A stretch of 64,000 bases of DNA, taken from positions 24,820 to 88,819 of the forward strand of contig JAZQLI010000043.1 of assembly GCA_045542595.1 (NCBI GenBank), given 5' to 3'. The stretch comes from Scatosoma sp045542595 (GTDB lineage: Bacteria > Bacillota > Clostridia > Christensenellales > Borkfalkiaceae). Below the pieces are notes generated by a model, which saw only the letters and a program-made list of their open reading frames with translations, made no database searches and had not been told where the DNA came from. The position numbers and the translations under genes were made by a program. Each line of letters opens with the position of its first letter. Within the stretch, counting starts at the first letter, position 1. Positions 40,986-50,180 of this stretch are shown piece after piece.

Positions 40986-43900
40986 TTACGTTAGTTTTAT
41001 ACATTCTTGCGGTAAAAATGCAAGCAATTCTGACAATAAAGCTTTATTCGGCGTTACCTTTTGCGAGCAAAGCATCTTCTTGCCGTTTTTAACGAAATAT
41101 ACGGTGGTTTCCCCTGCGTAAAAGGTAAGCGTTTCCATTAATTCTTCCACGTCTTCGTCGATAAGCTGCGTTACGTTTAACCAAAGTTTCTTTTCGCTAT
41201 CCGACTTTTGAATAAGCGGCGTTTGCTTTGTGGCGTTATTATTGGCAGCCGTTTGTTTTTCCGTTATTGCTTCCAACGAAAATTCTTGTACGTTTTCCAC
41301 AATAATGACGGGCGCTTTTTCTTCGTCGATACTGATTTTACCCGTTAAGGTAACCACTTTATCCACTTCTAAAAAGCTACGCATTTTTTCATATACTTTA
41401 GGGAAACATACGCATTCGATAGAGCCGTATAAATCTTCTACGGTAACGAATGCCATAAACGCGCCCGAACGAGTTTTTAATTTCTTAAACGCCGAAATCA
41501 TACCGCCCATTGAAACGGGCATACCGTCGGAAACGTCGGCGTACGTTTTTCTACCGTCTTCTTCGTCTTCCGTATAATTATTGAGCATAGAACAATTAAA
41601 CGTCTTATCTTTGAAATACGGCAAAAACCGTTCAAACGGGTGTCCGCTGACGTATACGCCCAAAACGGATTTTTCTTTGGAGAGTTTTTCCATAGATTCG
41701 TATTCGGGAATGTCAGGATAACGGATATCGAGCGCCTGTTCTTCCAAAATACTGCCAAAAAGCGAAAGTTGTGCCCCTGCCTTTTGTTTATCCATAGCGT
41801 TCACGCGAGAAAGCGCTTCTTCGTACACTGCCGCAAATTGTGAACGGGCATACCCAAACGAATCGAACGCGCCTGCATAAATTAAACTTTCTACGATACG
41901 TTTATTGATATATTTCGCGCAACGTACGATAAAATCGGAAAAGTCTTTAAACAGTCCGTTTTCGTTTCGTTCTTTGATAACCGCTTCGATAGCGTCTTGC
42001 CCAACGCCGCGAAGTGCGCCCAAGCCGATACGCAGTCCGTTTCCTTCCACCCAGAATATCGCTTTCGATTTATTGATATCGGGCGGTAAAACGTCGATAT
42101 TCTTTTCCTTCATATACATAATATATTTGGAAATTTCTTCAATTTTATCAATACGGTCGTTCAAAATACCGGCAAGGAATTCCTTAGGATAGAAATACTT
42201 CAAATAAGCGGTACGGTAAGCCACCACCGCATACGCCGCCGCGTGCGATTTATTAAACGCGTAGGACGCAAAGCTTTCCATATCCGCAAAGATTTTTCCA
42301 GCCACTTCCGCAGGAATACCAAGCGCCGCGCAACCCGTAATACCGTCTTCGGGCGCGCCGTAGATAAATTTATCCTTTTGTTCCATCAACTCTTTTTTCT
42401 TCTTCTTTGCCATGGCGCGACGAACAAGGTCGGCTTGTCCTAAAGAATAGCCTGCAAGTTGTTGGAATATTTGCATTACCTGTTCCTGATAAATAATAAC
42501 CCCGTAAGAGTTTTTCAAAATCGGCTCTAAATAAGGAGTATCGTAAACGATTTTTTCAGGATGATGCTTGTTTTCGATATATTTGGGAATAAAGTCCATA
42601 GGACCGGGACGATACAGGGAAATACCAGCTATCAAATCTTCCAAACAGTTGGGTTGTAAATCGCGCATGAATTTCTTCATACCGCCTTGTTCCAACTGAA
42701 ACACCGCGTCGGTATCCCCCGACGAGATAAGCTGATAGGCTTCGGGTACGTCCACACCGATTTTGTTGAAATCGATATCGATACCTTGTCCTTCTTTGAT
42801 ATATTCGAGTGTGTTTTGAATATCGGTAAGCGTTGTCAGCGCCAAAAAGTCCATTTTCAGCATACCGACGGCTTCCACTTCTTTCATATCGAACTGCGTT
42901 ACGATATCTTCGCCGTTACGGGCAAGCGGTACGTTATCCGACAACACTTTATTACAAATAACGACGCCCGCTGCGTGTTCGGAAGTGTTTTTAGGCATAC
43001 CTTCCAGCTTTAAACCCATATCGATAACGCGGTGGAGTTCGCTATTCGTTTCGTATACTTCAATAAATTCTGAATTTTTCTTCTGTTTTTGTTCGGCTAA
43101 TTTCTTTTGCAGTTCAAGGCGTTTTTCTTCGTTTTCTTCCGTTGCAATTTGTTTTTCAAGCTTGGGAATTTTCAACCCCAACAGTTCGCCTATGGTCGAC
43201 TTTCCGTCCATAAGCTTTGCCACTTTATCCGTTTCGGAATACGGCACGCCCATAACGCGCCCTACGTCTTTGATAACCGCACGCGAAGCAAGCGTACCGA
43301 ACGTTACAATTTGCGCTACGTTTTCGGGGTGGTATTTTTTACGGACGTATTCGATTGTTTCATGTCTCCTTTTCGTGCAAAAGTCCACGTCAAAGTCGGG
43401 CATGGAAACACGGTCGGGGTTTAAAAAACGTTCGAAAATTAAATCGTATCTCAAAGGGTCAACGTCGGTAATCCCTATCGAATACGCTACGATACTCCCT
43501 ACCCCCGAACCACGCCCAGGGCCAACGGGTATACCGTTCAAGCGCGACCAGTTGATATAGTCCCATACGATAAGGAAATAGTCGGCAAATCCCATTTTAA
43601 TAATGATGCCGAGTTCGTAATTTACTCTATCTTTAATTTCTTGCGTAATATTTTCATAACGCCCTGCAAGCCCTTCCCACGTTAAACGAGTAAGATAATC
43701 GGGCGAAGTAGAACCGTCGTCCGGTTTATATAAAGGAATAAGCGACGTATCGCGAATGGGGTCTCCTTTGGGGGTTAAATCGAACGCAGGCTCTTCTATC
43801 TTATCCGCAATAACGCGCGTGTTGGAAATAGCTTCGGGTACGTAATGGAAAAGTTCCGCCATTTCGTCGCCCGATTTCATATAAAATTCGTGCGTATCGA

Positions 43901-44600
43901 ATTTCATACGCTTGGGGTCGGCCAACGTCTTTTTCGTTTGAATACATAAAAGTACGTCGTGCGCTTCCCAGTCTTCCTTTTCAATATAATGCACGTCGTT
44001 GGTTGCCACTAAGCCGATATTCAATTCTCTCGCGAGCTTGATTAAATCGGGTATTACTTGTTTTTCTTCGGCGATGCCGTGGTCTTGTAATTCAATGTAG
44101 AAATCGTCGCCAAACGTCTCCTTCATTTCCGACGCCCATTTTTTTGCGCCGTCGTAATCGCCTTGTAATAAAAGCTGGGGCAAACGTCCTGCTAAACAAG
44201 CGGAAAGGCAAATAACCCCTTCGCTGTGCTGTTTTATATAATCGTAACTGATACGCGGTTTGCCATAGAAACCGTCAATATACGAAAGCGAATCAAGTTT
44301 GACAATGTTACGATACCCCACTTTATTTTTTGCGAGTAATACGATATGTTCGGTTTTCGTCCCGGGGCGTTTATCAAAATGGTCGTCCGTTGCGTACAGT
44401 TCGCAACCGATAATATATTTTATGCCTTTTTTGACGCATTCTTCCGCGAAATACAACGACGCGTACATATTACCGTGGTCGGTAATGGCGCAAGCGTTGA
44501 TATTGTTTTTAGACAAATAATCGACGAGGTCGTCCACCTTCGCCGCGCCGTCTAACAAACTGTATTCCGTATGCAAATGTAAATGCACAAAATCCGTCAT
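40986..44600 (-). CDS. dnaE: DNA polymerase III alpha subunit (DnaE type)
   Basis: Replicative polymerase of 1204 residues. N-terminal PHP domain (FVHLHLHTEYSLLDGA), palm with PDFDVDFC, fingers and tau-binding regions, a helix-hairpin-helix segment (LRGVGQDAIEAV), then an OB fold (VTLTGKISIDEEKAPVIIVE) and a C-terminal tail. No 3'-5' exonuclease insertion, so it is DnaE and not PolC. 41 bp after whiA and likely cotranscribed. Confidence 0.95.
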   Translation of the reverse strand: MTDFVHLHLHTEYSLLDGAAKVDDLVDYLSKNNINACAITDHGNMYASLYFAEECVKKGIKYIIGCELYATDDHFDKRPGTKTEHIVLLAKNKVGYRNIVKLDSLSYIDGFYGKPRISYDYIKQHSEGVICLSACLAGRLPQLLLQGDYDGAKKWASEMKETFGDDFYIELQDHGIAEEKQVIPDLIKLARELNIGLVATNDVHYIEKEDWEAHDVLLCIQTKKTLADPKRMKFDTHEFYMKSGDEMAELFHYVPEAISNTRVIADKIEEPAFDLTPKGDPIRDTSLIPLYKPDDGSTSPDYLTRLTWEGLAGRYENITQEIKDRVNYELGIIIKMGFADYFLIVWDYINWSRLNGIPVGPGRGSGVGSIVAYSIGITDVDPLRYDLIFERFLNPDRVSMPDFDVDFCTKRRHETIEYVRKKYHPENVAQIVTFGTLASRAVIKDVGRVMGVPYSETDKVAKLMDGKSTIGELLGLKIPKLEKQIATEENEEKRLELQKKLAEQKQKKNSEFIEVYETNSELHRVIDMGLKLEGMPKNTSEHAAGVVICNKVLSDNVPLARNGEDIVTQFDMKEVEAVGMLKMDFLALTTLTDIQNTLEYIKEGQGIDIDFNKIGVDVPEAYQLISSGDTDAVFQLEQGGMKKFMRDLQPNCLEDLIAGISLYRPGPMDFIPKYIENKHHPEKIVYDTPYLEPILKNSYGVIIYQEQVMQIFQQLAGYSLGQADLVRRAMAKKKKKELMEQKDKFIYGAPEDGITGCAALGIPAEVAGKIFADMESFASYAFNKSHAAAYAVVAYRTAYLKYFYPKEFLAGILNDRIDKIEEISKYIMYMKEKNIDVLPPDINKSKAIFWVEGNGLRIGLGALRGVGQDAIEAVIKERNENGLFKDFSDFIVRCAKYINKRIVESLIYAGAFDSFGYARSQFAAVYEEALSRVNAMDKQKAGAQLSLFGSILEEQALDIRYPDIPEYESMEKLSKEKSVLGVYVSGHPFERFLPYFKDKTFNCSMLNNYTEDEEDGRKTYADVSDGMPVSMGGMISAFKKLKTRSGAFMAFVTVEDLYGSIECVCFPKVYEKMRSFLEVDKVVTLTGKISIDEEKAPVIIVENVQEFSLEAITEKQTAANNNATKQTPLIQKSDSEKKLWLNVTQLIDEDVEELMETLTFYAGETTVYFVKNGKKMLCSQKVTPNKALLSELLAFLPQECIKLT

Positions 44601-44641
44601 TTCTTTTTCCTTTGTTTTAGTTTTGTCGTTATAATAACAAA

Positions 44642-45586
44642 TTATAATTCTTCCGCAATTTCCATAAGCTTACGCAAACGGTGATTTAAACAACTTTTGC
44701 TTACGTCTAAAAGCTCGGATAATTCTTTAAGCGTCATTACAGGATTTTTCAACCTTGCTTTGGCAAGGGTAACCAACTCTTCACTTAAGTCTTTAAAATG
44801 CGTTTTTTCTTCTATTTTGCGGATTGCAACTACCTGCTTCACCGCAGCAATAGCCGATTTATCCGCGTTGCCTGCCATACAGTTTTTAGCACGGTTATCG
44901 TTGTTAGCTTCGTCCCTTTTTTCCAAAAACGCCGTAAAGCGTTTCAACGTATTCTCCACGCCCAGCACCGATAAAAAATCGGAAATCACTTCTTTGCTTT
45001 TTACGTATACTACGTACGTTTCCTTGCGCTCTACAAGCTTGGCAATGAGTTCAAATTCCGCAAGCAACAAACAAAAATCCCGTGCGGTTTTTTTGTCGTT
45101 AAAAACAATTTCCAAGTGATAACCAAGGCTTTTTCCCGTAGGCAATATGCAACTGCCGCCACCTAAAAACGCGCCTTGTATATACGCTATTTTACACAAG
45201 TCGTCTTTTACCAGCGAAGCGGCAATTCCTTCTCGAAATTGTTTACCGTCGCGTTTTAAAAGTCCTAAAGCACGTAATACGTCGCTCGATACGCTTTTAG
45301 GGCACTGTAAAACTAATTTGTCCCTACCGCTCATCTTATTCATCGTAGCGTGCGTAACGGAGAGTTCAACGCCGAAGACTTCTAAAAACACAGACATAAA
45401 ATATTCGGCAACGTTTTCCGTTTCGCTTACTAAAAAGAACGTAGGCGCGCCGTCGTTTATCCCTACGATACCGCTTGTACGTACAAACGCGGAAAGCGCC
45501 GCCTTTTTTGCCGTAAGCGCACTCCGTTTTTCCACTGTTTTTTTACGGGATATAATCTCTTTTTTTACGTCGGCGGTAAAATTCAT
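44642..45586 (-). CDS. whiA: WhiA-type DNA-binding protein
   Basis: A 314-residue conserved Gram-positive regulator with a LAGLIDADG-like N-terminal domain (GAFLGGGSCI) and a C-terminal helix-turn-helix (MTLKELSELLDVSKSCLNHR). It binds the chromosome and influences sporulation or cell division, without known nuclease activity. ATG 45586 follows AAGGGACG. In the murB-PHP-whiA-dnaE run, the rapZ and yvcK genes that usually sit just before whiA are missing. Confidence 0.93.
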   Translation of the reverse strand: MNFTADVKKEIISRKKTVEKRSALTAKKAALSAFVRTSGIVGINDGAPTFFLVSETENVAEYFMSVFLEVFGVELSVTHATMNKMSGRDKLVLQCPKSVSSDVLRALGLLKRDGKQFREGIAASLVKDDLCKIAYIQGAFLGGGSCILPTGKSLGYHLEIVFNDKKTARDFCLLLAEFELIAKLVERKETYVVYVKSKEVISDFLSVLGVENTLKRFTAFLEKRDEANNDNRAKNCMAGNADKSAIAAVKQVVAIRKIEEKTHFKDLSEELVTLAKARLKNPVMTLKELSELLDVSKSCLNHRLRKLMEIAEEL

Positions 45587-45596
45587 TTCTCGTCCC

Positions 45597-46373
45597 TTAT
45601 AAATGTTTTTTGAATTCCGTAAAACGAAAGTTTGGATGCCGTCCTTCGATATTGTCTATCCTGTCCATAGGGAAAGAAAGCCGTTTGAGCTGTTCTTCTA
45701 CAAGCACCGTATCCCCTATGCGCGCCGCAGAGTGTGCATCAGAGTTGATAATAAACCGCGCCGACGTCTTTTGTACGATATCGTTGAGTTGTTCGTCGGA
45801 TAAATGTTCTTTTTTCGAGTTCAATTCGATATACGTGCCGTAATCAGCCGCTACCTTTGCCACTTCAAGCGTATCGCATTCGCAGCAATAATTCAAATGC
45901 GTAACGGCGTCGATAGGGTTGCGCTTTATAGCGTTTACGTAGGCTTCCGTGTTATTTTGAATAAGTTTCTTCGGGATTTTCTTTAAAAAATTACGCGCGA
46001 GTATATTTCCCCAACCGTACGCCCATTTTCCTTTGGCGTGTTCGTAATTGATAAAAATATGATTACCGCAAAGGTACACGTCGAAATCTTCGTAATCTTT
46101 TTCCGTTAAATCGGAACGGCCTGATAATCCGTGAATATTCGCTTCAATCCCCACCAAAACGCGAACGCCGAATTCTTTTTCCGCCGCGATACATTCCGCT
46201 TTATAGGCAGGAACTTCCTTACGGCGTAAACCGAACGCCACGTGTGAAAAACCGTGGTCGGTAATGGCAATTTCTTTAATGCCGAGCTCCTTTGCGCGCG
46301 CTGTGTTTTCCGCTACGGTATTTTTACCGTGCGAATATGGCGTATGCGTATGATAATCTCCCGTTAAAATCAC
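45597..46373 (-). CDS. PHP-domain phosphoesterase
   Basis: A 258-residue TIM-barrel metallo-phosphoesterase, similar to histidinol-phosphatase and YcdX-type proteins. Metal motifs: GDYHTHTPYSHG, ITDHGFSH, GIEANI, CGNHIFI, THLNY and INSDAHSA. The substrate is unknown. It is the standard neighbour of murB and whiA in Clostridia. GTG start behind AAGGGAGC, 10 bp before whiA and 15 bp after murB. Confidence 0.82.
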   Translation of the reverse strand: MILTGDYHTHTPYSHGKNTVAENTARAKELGIKEIAITDHGFSHVAFGLRRKEVPAYKAECIAAEKEFGVRVLVGIEANIHGLSGRSDLTEKDYEDFDVYLCGNHIFINYEHAKGKWAYGWGNILARNFLKKIPKKLIQNNTEAYVNAIKRNPIDAVTHLNYCCECDTLEVAKVAADYGTYIELNSKKEHLSDEQLNDIVQKTSARFIINSDAHSAARIGDTVLVEEQLKRLSFPMDRIDNIEGRHPNFRFTEFKKHL

Positions 46374-46388
46374 TTTCGTGCTCCCTTG

Positions 46389-47264
46389 TTATGTAATATA
46401 TCGAATTTCTTCTTCCAGGCGTATTTTATATTGTGCAAAAACTGCGTTTTTCATTACCGATATTAAATTTTTTATATCGGCACACGTAGCGTTTTGCTCA
46501 TTGACAATAAAATTAGCGTGCTTTTCAGATATCTTTGCGCCGCCGATACGCAACCCCTTTAACCCTGTGCCTTCAATGAGTTTGCCTGCCGCAACGCCGT
46601 TTGGATTTTTAAAAACGCAACCCATACTTTTTCCCGTTGGTAAATGCGCGCGCTTTTGTGAAAAATATCCTATTCTTTGTTCTATTTCATTCGTCGGCAG
46701 TTCCGCAAGCGACAACGTTGCGCCTAAGATAATCATATCTTCTTGCATAAAAATACTCTTTTTATACGAATATTCGCAAGCGGAAACGGGTAAAACTTCT
46801 TCTTTATCGCGATACAACACTTTTACGCTTTGTATAAACGGAGCAAGATATTCCCCCGAAGCACCTGCATTCATAAACAACGCACCGCCCATAGTACACG
46901 GAATACCGATTAAAAACTCTGCACCGCCTATTTTCAAAGCCTTACACGTATGTAAAAACGCGCCCACGGACGTGCCTGCGGAAACGTATAATCCGTCTTT
47001 AGTAGCATAAATATCCCGTAAATATTTGGTACGAATGATGGCCTTTTTTACTTCTTCATCAGCCGGCAAAACGTTGGTTAAATTACCCAGCGTATAATAC
47101 GGTACTTGCGTTGCGTGTAAATGTAAAACCAAACGTTTTAACTGTTCTTCCGTTTGGGGGTAATACGCAACGTCAGCCGTTCCCCCAACGCCTATCGAGC
47201 TATGTTTTGCAAACGAAAACGGACTTTCTAACGTACAAAAGAATAAATCTTGATTATTCTTCAA
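46389..47264 (-). CDS. murB: UDP-N-acetylenolpyruvoylglucosamine reductase
   Basis: NADPH-dependent second step of UDP-MurNAc synthesis. About 291 residues; FAD-binding and catalytic blocks KHSSIGVGGTADVAYYP, GNLTNVLP, GIPCTMGGALFMNAGA, CEYSYKKSIF, GKSMGCVFKNP and EGTGLKG are all present. The open frame runs much further upstream (to 47531) without homology. The likely start is TTG 47264, behind AGGAGAG. The -10 box at 47280-47285 abuts the ribosome site, so that promoter may yield a very short leader. Confidence 0.9.
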   Translation of the reverse strand: MKNNQDLFFCTLESPFSFAKHSSIGVGGTADVAYYPQTEEQLKRLVLHLHATQVPYYTLGNLTNVLPADEEVKKAIIRTKYLRDIYATKDGLYVSAGTSVGAFLHTCKALKIGGAEFLIGIPCTMGGALFMNAGASGEYLAPFIQSVKVLYRDKEEVLPVSACEYSYKKSIFMQEDMIILGATLSLAELPTNEIEQRIGYFSQKRAHLPTGKSMGCVFKNPNGVAAGKLIEGTGLKGLRIGGAKISEKHANFIVNEQNATCADIKNLISVMKNAVFAQYKIRLEEEIRYIT

Positions 47265-47279
47265 AAGCGCTTCTCTCCT

Positions 47280-47308
47280 ATTATAACATATTTTTTTAAA
47301 TATTGAAA
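47280..47308 (-). promoter_or_regulatory. Possible murB promoter
   Basis: Extended -10 TGTTATAAT (core 47280-47285) with weak -35 TTTCAA (47303-47308) at 17 bp. Its start near 47273 would fall after the AGGAG, so either the message is almost leaderless or another promoter is used. Confidence 0.4.
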
Positions 47309-47398
47309 GTATTTCAACAAACTTTTCTTTCAAGTTTGAAAAAAATTTTACAATACGTATGCTTATAAATATGCTTTTCTTTCTTTGGGTATGCCGCG

Positions 47399-47431
47399 CA
47401 AAAAAGGGCTCGGGCAAAATCACCCGAGTCC
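47399..47431 (-). terminator. nagA terminator
   Basis: Minus strand GGACTCGGG, 8-nt loop, CCCGAGCCC, then a U6 run; a 9-bp stem 33 bp after the nagA stop. Confidence 0.85.
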
Positions 47432-47463
47432 TTTTAATAAGAGGAAATAATCTATGAGCAAAA

Positions 47464-48612
47464 TTAAGCTTTATATACCGCTTCGCCGTCGCGAATGGTA
47501 AGAAGTACGTCGTATTTATCATTGATAACAACGAAATCCGCGCGCTTTCCTACTGCAATGCTACCTGCCACGTCGTCGATACCCAACGTCTTTGCAGGGT
47601 TCTTCGTTGCGTAATCTACCGCTTGCGTGAAAGGTACGCCTACCTTTTCCACTACGTTTTGCAACGCTCTGTTCATACGGAGTACACTACCTGCCAACGT
47701 GCCGTCTTCCAAACGCGCTTCGCCGTTCTTTACGTATACCGTTTGACCGCCGAGTTCGCTTACGCCGTCGGGAATACCTTTCGCGCGCATAGCGTCGGTT
47801 ATCAGCGTGAGTTTATCCGCCGTCTTATTCTTCACAAGCAATTTCATTGCCGGAACGGAAACGTGAATGGTATCCGCTATCATTTCACAATTCAATTCGT
47901 CTACGAGCATCGCGCTACCTACCGTACCGATTTCACGGTGATGCAACGCAGATTGCGCGTTATAGGTATGCGTAACGTCTTTTGCGCCTGCTTCCACCGC
48001 TTTTACTATATCCGCATATTTTGCGCCCGTATGACCGATAGAAGCCACTACGCCGTTTTTATCCAAATGACGAATCAACGCTTCCGCGCCGTCCACTTCG
48101 GGGGCGAGCGTTACAATTTTAATGGCGTTACCGCTAGCTTCGTTATATTTATCAAACGTTTCGATATCGGGAACGGCTACGTATTCTAAGGGTTGCGCGC
48201 CCTTATGCGCCGCCGCAATAAACGGGCCTTCCAAGTGAATACCTTCCACTCTTGCGCCTTCTTTGGAGTTTGCCGCGCGGTATTCTTTTACCGCTTTCAT
48301 TGCTTTCGTGATGTTTTCCACGCTTTGCGTCATTGTGGTTACAAGGAAAGAAGTAGTTCCTTCCGCCGCCACCGTTTTTGCGATAATGGCGATATCTTCT
48401 ACCGTACCGTCCATACCGTCGCTGCCGCCTGCGCCGTGAATATGCTGGTCGATAAACCCAGGCAACACGATAGCATTTTCGGGGAGTTCGATAACTTCCG
48501 CCGATTTATCCGCACAACGGGAAATTTTTTGAATTTTTTCGTCGAAGCAAACGGTTGTCTTTTTTAAACCTTCGCCGTCAACGTATACGGTTGCATTTTT
48601 AAAACATTTCAT
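47464..48612 (-). CDS. nagA: N-acetylglucosamine-6-phosphate deacetylase
   Basis: Removes acetate from GlcNAc-6-phosphate in amino-sugar use and cell-wall recycling. 382 residues, amidohydrolase barrel: metal motif DQHIHGAGG, then HLEGPFIAAAHKGA, SIGHTGA, THTYNA and catalytic Asp in LITDAMRAKG. ATG behind AAGGAG. Encoded 18 bp after a ROK-like kinase gene, suggesting that the kinase supplies its phosphorylated sugar. No nagB is in the window. Confidence 0.94.
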   Translation of the reverse strand: MKCFKNATVYVDGEGLKKTTVCFDEKIQKISRCADKSAEVIELPENAIVLPGFIDQHIHGAGGSDGMDGTVEDIAIIAKTVAAEGTTSFLVTTMTQSVENITKAMKAVKEYRAANSKEGARVEGIHLEGPFIAAAHKGAQPLEYVAVPDIETFDKYNEASGNAIKIVTLAPEVDGAEALIRHLDKNGVVASIGHTGAKYADIVKAVEAGAKDVTHTYNAQSALHHREIGTVGSAMLVDELNCEMIADTIHVSVPAMKLLVKNKTADKLTLITDAMRAKGIPDGVSELGGQTVYVKNGEARLEDGTLAGSVLRMNRALQNVVEKVGVPFTQAVDYATKNPAKTLGIDDVAGSIAVGKRADFVVINDKYDVLLTIRDGEAVYKA

Positions 48613-48630
48613 TTGCCTTGTCTCCTTTGC

Positions 48631-50010
48631 TTAATTATTTGCAGGCAAACTTGCCGCTGCAATACTTTGACCTACGCGACGGTTCTTTTCGTCGGGTAAA
48701 CCGATATCGAGCGTTGCAAATTGGGGATATTCTTCCGCGAGTACCTTTTTGCAGGTAGCCAAAATAATATCGCCGCCTTTACCGCCCATAACGCGCCCCA
48801 AAAGAAGCATATGTTTGATATCGTAGAACTTCGCATAGAAAGGAATGGTATGCGCAAGGTATACGCCGATGTCTTCGTAAATTTGTTTTGCAAGGGCATC
48901 GTCCTTTTCCATAAGCGCTTGAATTACCTTCAATTTTTGCGCAGGCGTCAAGCCTTCTTCAAACGTAAATCCACCATATTCCGCAAGTTTGATAACCGCG
49001 TCTTGCGAGAAGTATTTACAACCCACGCCGAAATCTCCACTCCATTCGTCTTGCATAGCGTTTTCGTTGAAGTCAACGGGAGCAAAAGCAAGTTCGGAAA
49101 GCCAACCGTTAATACCACCGTCGGTATTGATATAGCCAACCGCTTCACTAGTACCCATAGCGATACCGAGTACACCGTTATCTTCCAAATCAATCGCCCC
49201 TGCAAGCGCCGTAACGTCGCCGTCGTTAGCCACTTCCAAAGGAATTTCTTTGCCGTATTCTTTGCTCATTTCTTTCGCTACGTTGATATACATATTCTTT
49301 ACGTAATCGCCGTGCTTTTGCTTGTCCACCTTGATAAACAACGACGCAACCATAATTTTATTGTCCACGTATACGCCTGCCGACGAAACGCCGATAGCGT
49401 CAACGGTGGGCATTTTAGACGCCGCCGTTTTCATAGCCGTTAAAATTTCGTTATAATGATAGGTAGGGTCCTCCGTTACTTTCGGATTCCATACTACTTC
49501 TTCGCTGTATACTACTTCGCCGTCGATAACCGCACTCACCTTTCTATCCGAACCGCCTGCGTCAAAGCCGATACGGCAACCGTTCAAATATCCGCCTACG
49601 CGTACGGAATTATTCTTTTGCGCAGGAATTTGGTCGTCTTCCAACCATTCCACTTGGAAAGGACGTTCGTATACGCCGCTCATAAAGTCTACGTCGAACG
49701 CGCGAATGCCTTCCATTGTATAGGCTTGTTTCAAATATTCGTAAACCGATTTACTACCGGCAACGGAAATTTTAAAGCCGCCTACTACCCACAAAATCGT
49801 TTTAGCTATACGTTCCGCAATACGGAAATTGAGTGCGTCGTTTACGCCGTCTTGTAACGCATCATAGCTGTAAACGTAGTTATAGCCGCCGCTTCTTTCA
49901 GCAACGAGTGTTACTTTTACGGCTTTACCACTCTTTTTCACAACGGCGTCAAAATCGTTCAACGCTTTAATCATAGGATAAAAGTTCTTGTCCAATACTG
50001 GCATTTTCAT
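48631..50010 (-). CDS. ROK/BadF-like sugar kinase with N-terminal extension
   Basis: A 459-residue actin-fold kinase. The phosphate-binding motif GFDAGGSDRK begins only near residue 148, so about 145 residues form an extra N-terminal domain. LEVANDGDVTALAGA matches the ROK NDxNxAALGE region with the catalytic Asp. The Cys zinc motif of typical ROK kinases is absent. Operon with nagA suggests N-acetylglucosamine or a related amino sugar as substrate, but that is inference. Promoter and paired repeats lie upstream. Confidence 0.72.
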   Translation of the reverse strand: MKMPVLDKNFYPMIKALNDFDAVVKKSGKAVKVTLVAERSGGYNYVYSYDALQDGVNDALNFRIAERIAKTILWVVGGFKISVAGSKSVYEYLKQAYTMEGIRAFDVDFMSGVYERPFQVEWLEDDQIPAQKNNSVRVGGYLNGCRIGFDAGGSDRKVSAVIDGEVVYSEEVVWNPKVTEDPTYHYNEILTAMKTAASKMPTVDAIGVSSAGVYVDNKIMVASLFIKVDKQKHGDYVKNMYINVAKEMSKEYGKEIPLEVANDGDVTALAGAIDLEDNGVLGIAMGTSEAVGYINTDGGINGWLSELAFAPVDFNENAMQDEWSGDFGVGCKYFSQDAVIKLAEYGGFTFEEGLTPAQKLKVIQALMEKDDALAKQIYEDIGVYLAHTIPFYAKFYDIKHMLLLGRVMGGKGGDIILATCKKVLAEEYPQFATLDIGLPDEKNRRVGQSIAAASLPANN

Positions 50011-50054
50011 AAATTATTTCTCCTCTTTTAAAATGATAAAATCATTTTTCTTTC

Positions 50055-50118
50055 ATTATACCATTTTTAAAGGTTTTTTCAATAGAAATTCTTTCACTGT
50101 TTTGTGGAATTCTTTCAC
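50055..50118 (-). promoter_or_regulatory. ROK kinase-nagA promoter with 21-bp-spaced direct repeats
   Basis: Minus strand TTGAAA (50077-50082), 16 bp, TATAAT (50055-50060). Immediately upstream, AATTCTTTCAC (plus-strand reading) occurs at 50087-50097 and 50108-50118, 21 bp apart, next to the -35 box: candidate regulator sites for amino-sugar control. Confidence 0.55.
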
Positions 50119-50143
50119 AAAGTTTTTAAGCGAAATTTTTTTA

Positions 50144-50174
50144 TAAAAAACTCCAAACAGTGCGTTTGGAGTTT
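50144..50174 (-). terminator. pgcA terminator
   Basis: Stem AAACTCCAAAC/GTTTGGAGTTT with loop GCACT on the minus strand, followed by U6; it begins 6 bp beyond the gene's stop. Confidence 0.85.
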
Positions 50175-50180
50175 CTACGT

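Noticed and set aside
47265..47531. Upstream extension of murB to 47531
   Set aside because: The added 89 residues have no MurB homology, and a ribosome site plus promoter-like sequence lie just before TTG 47264.
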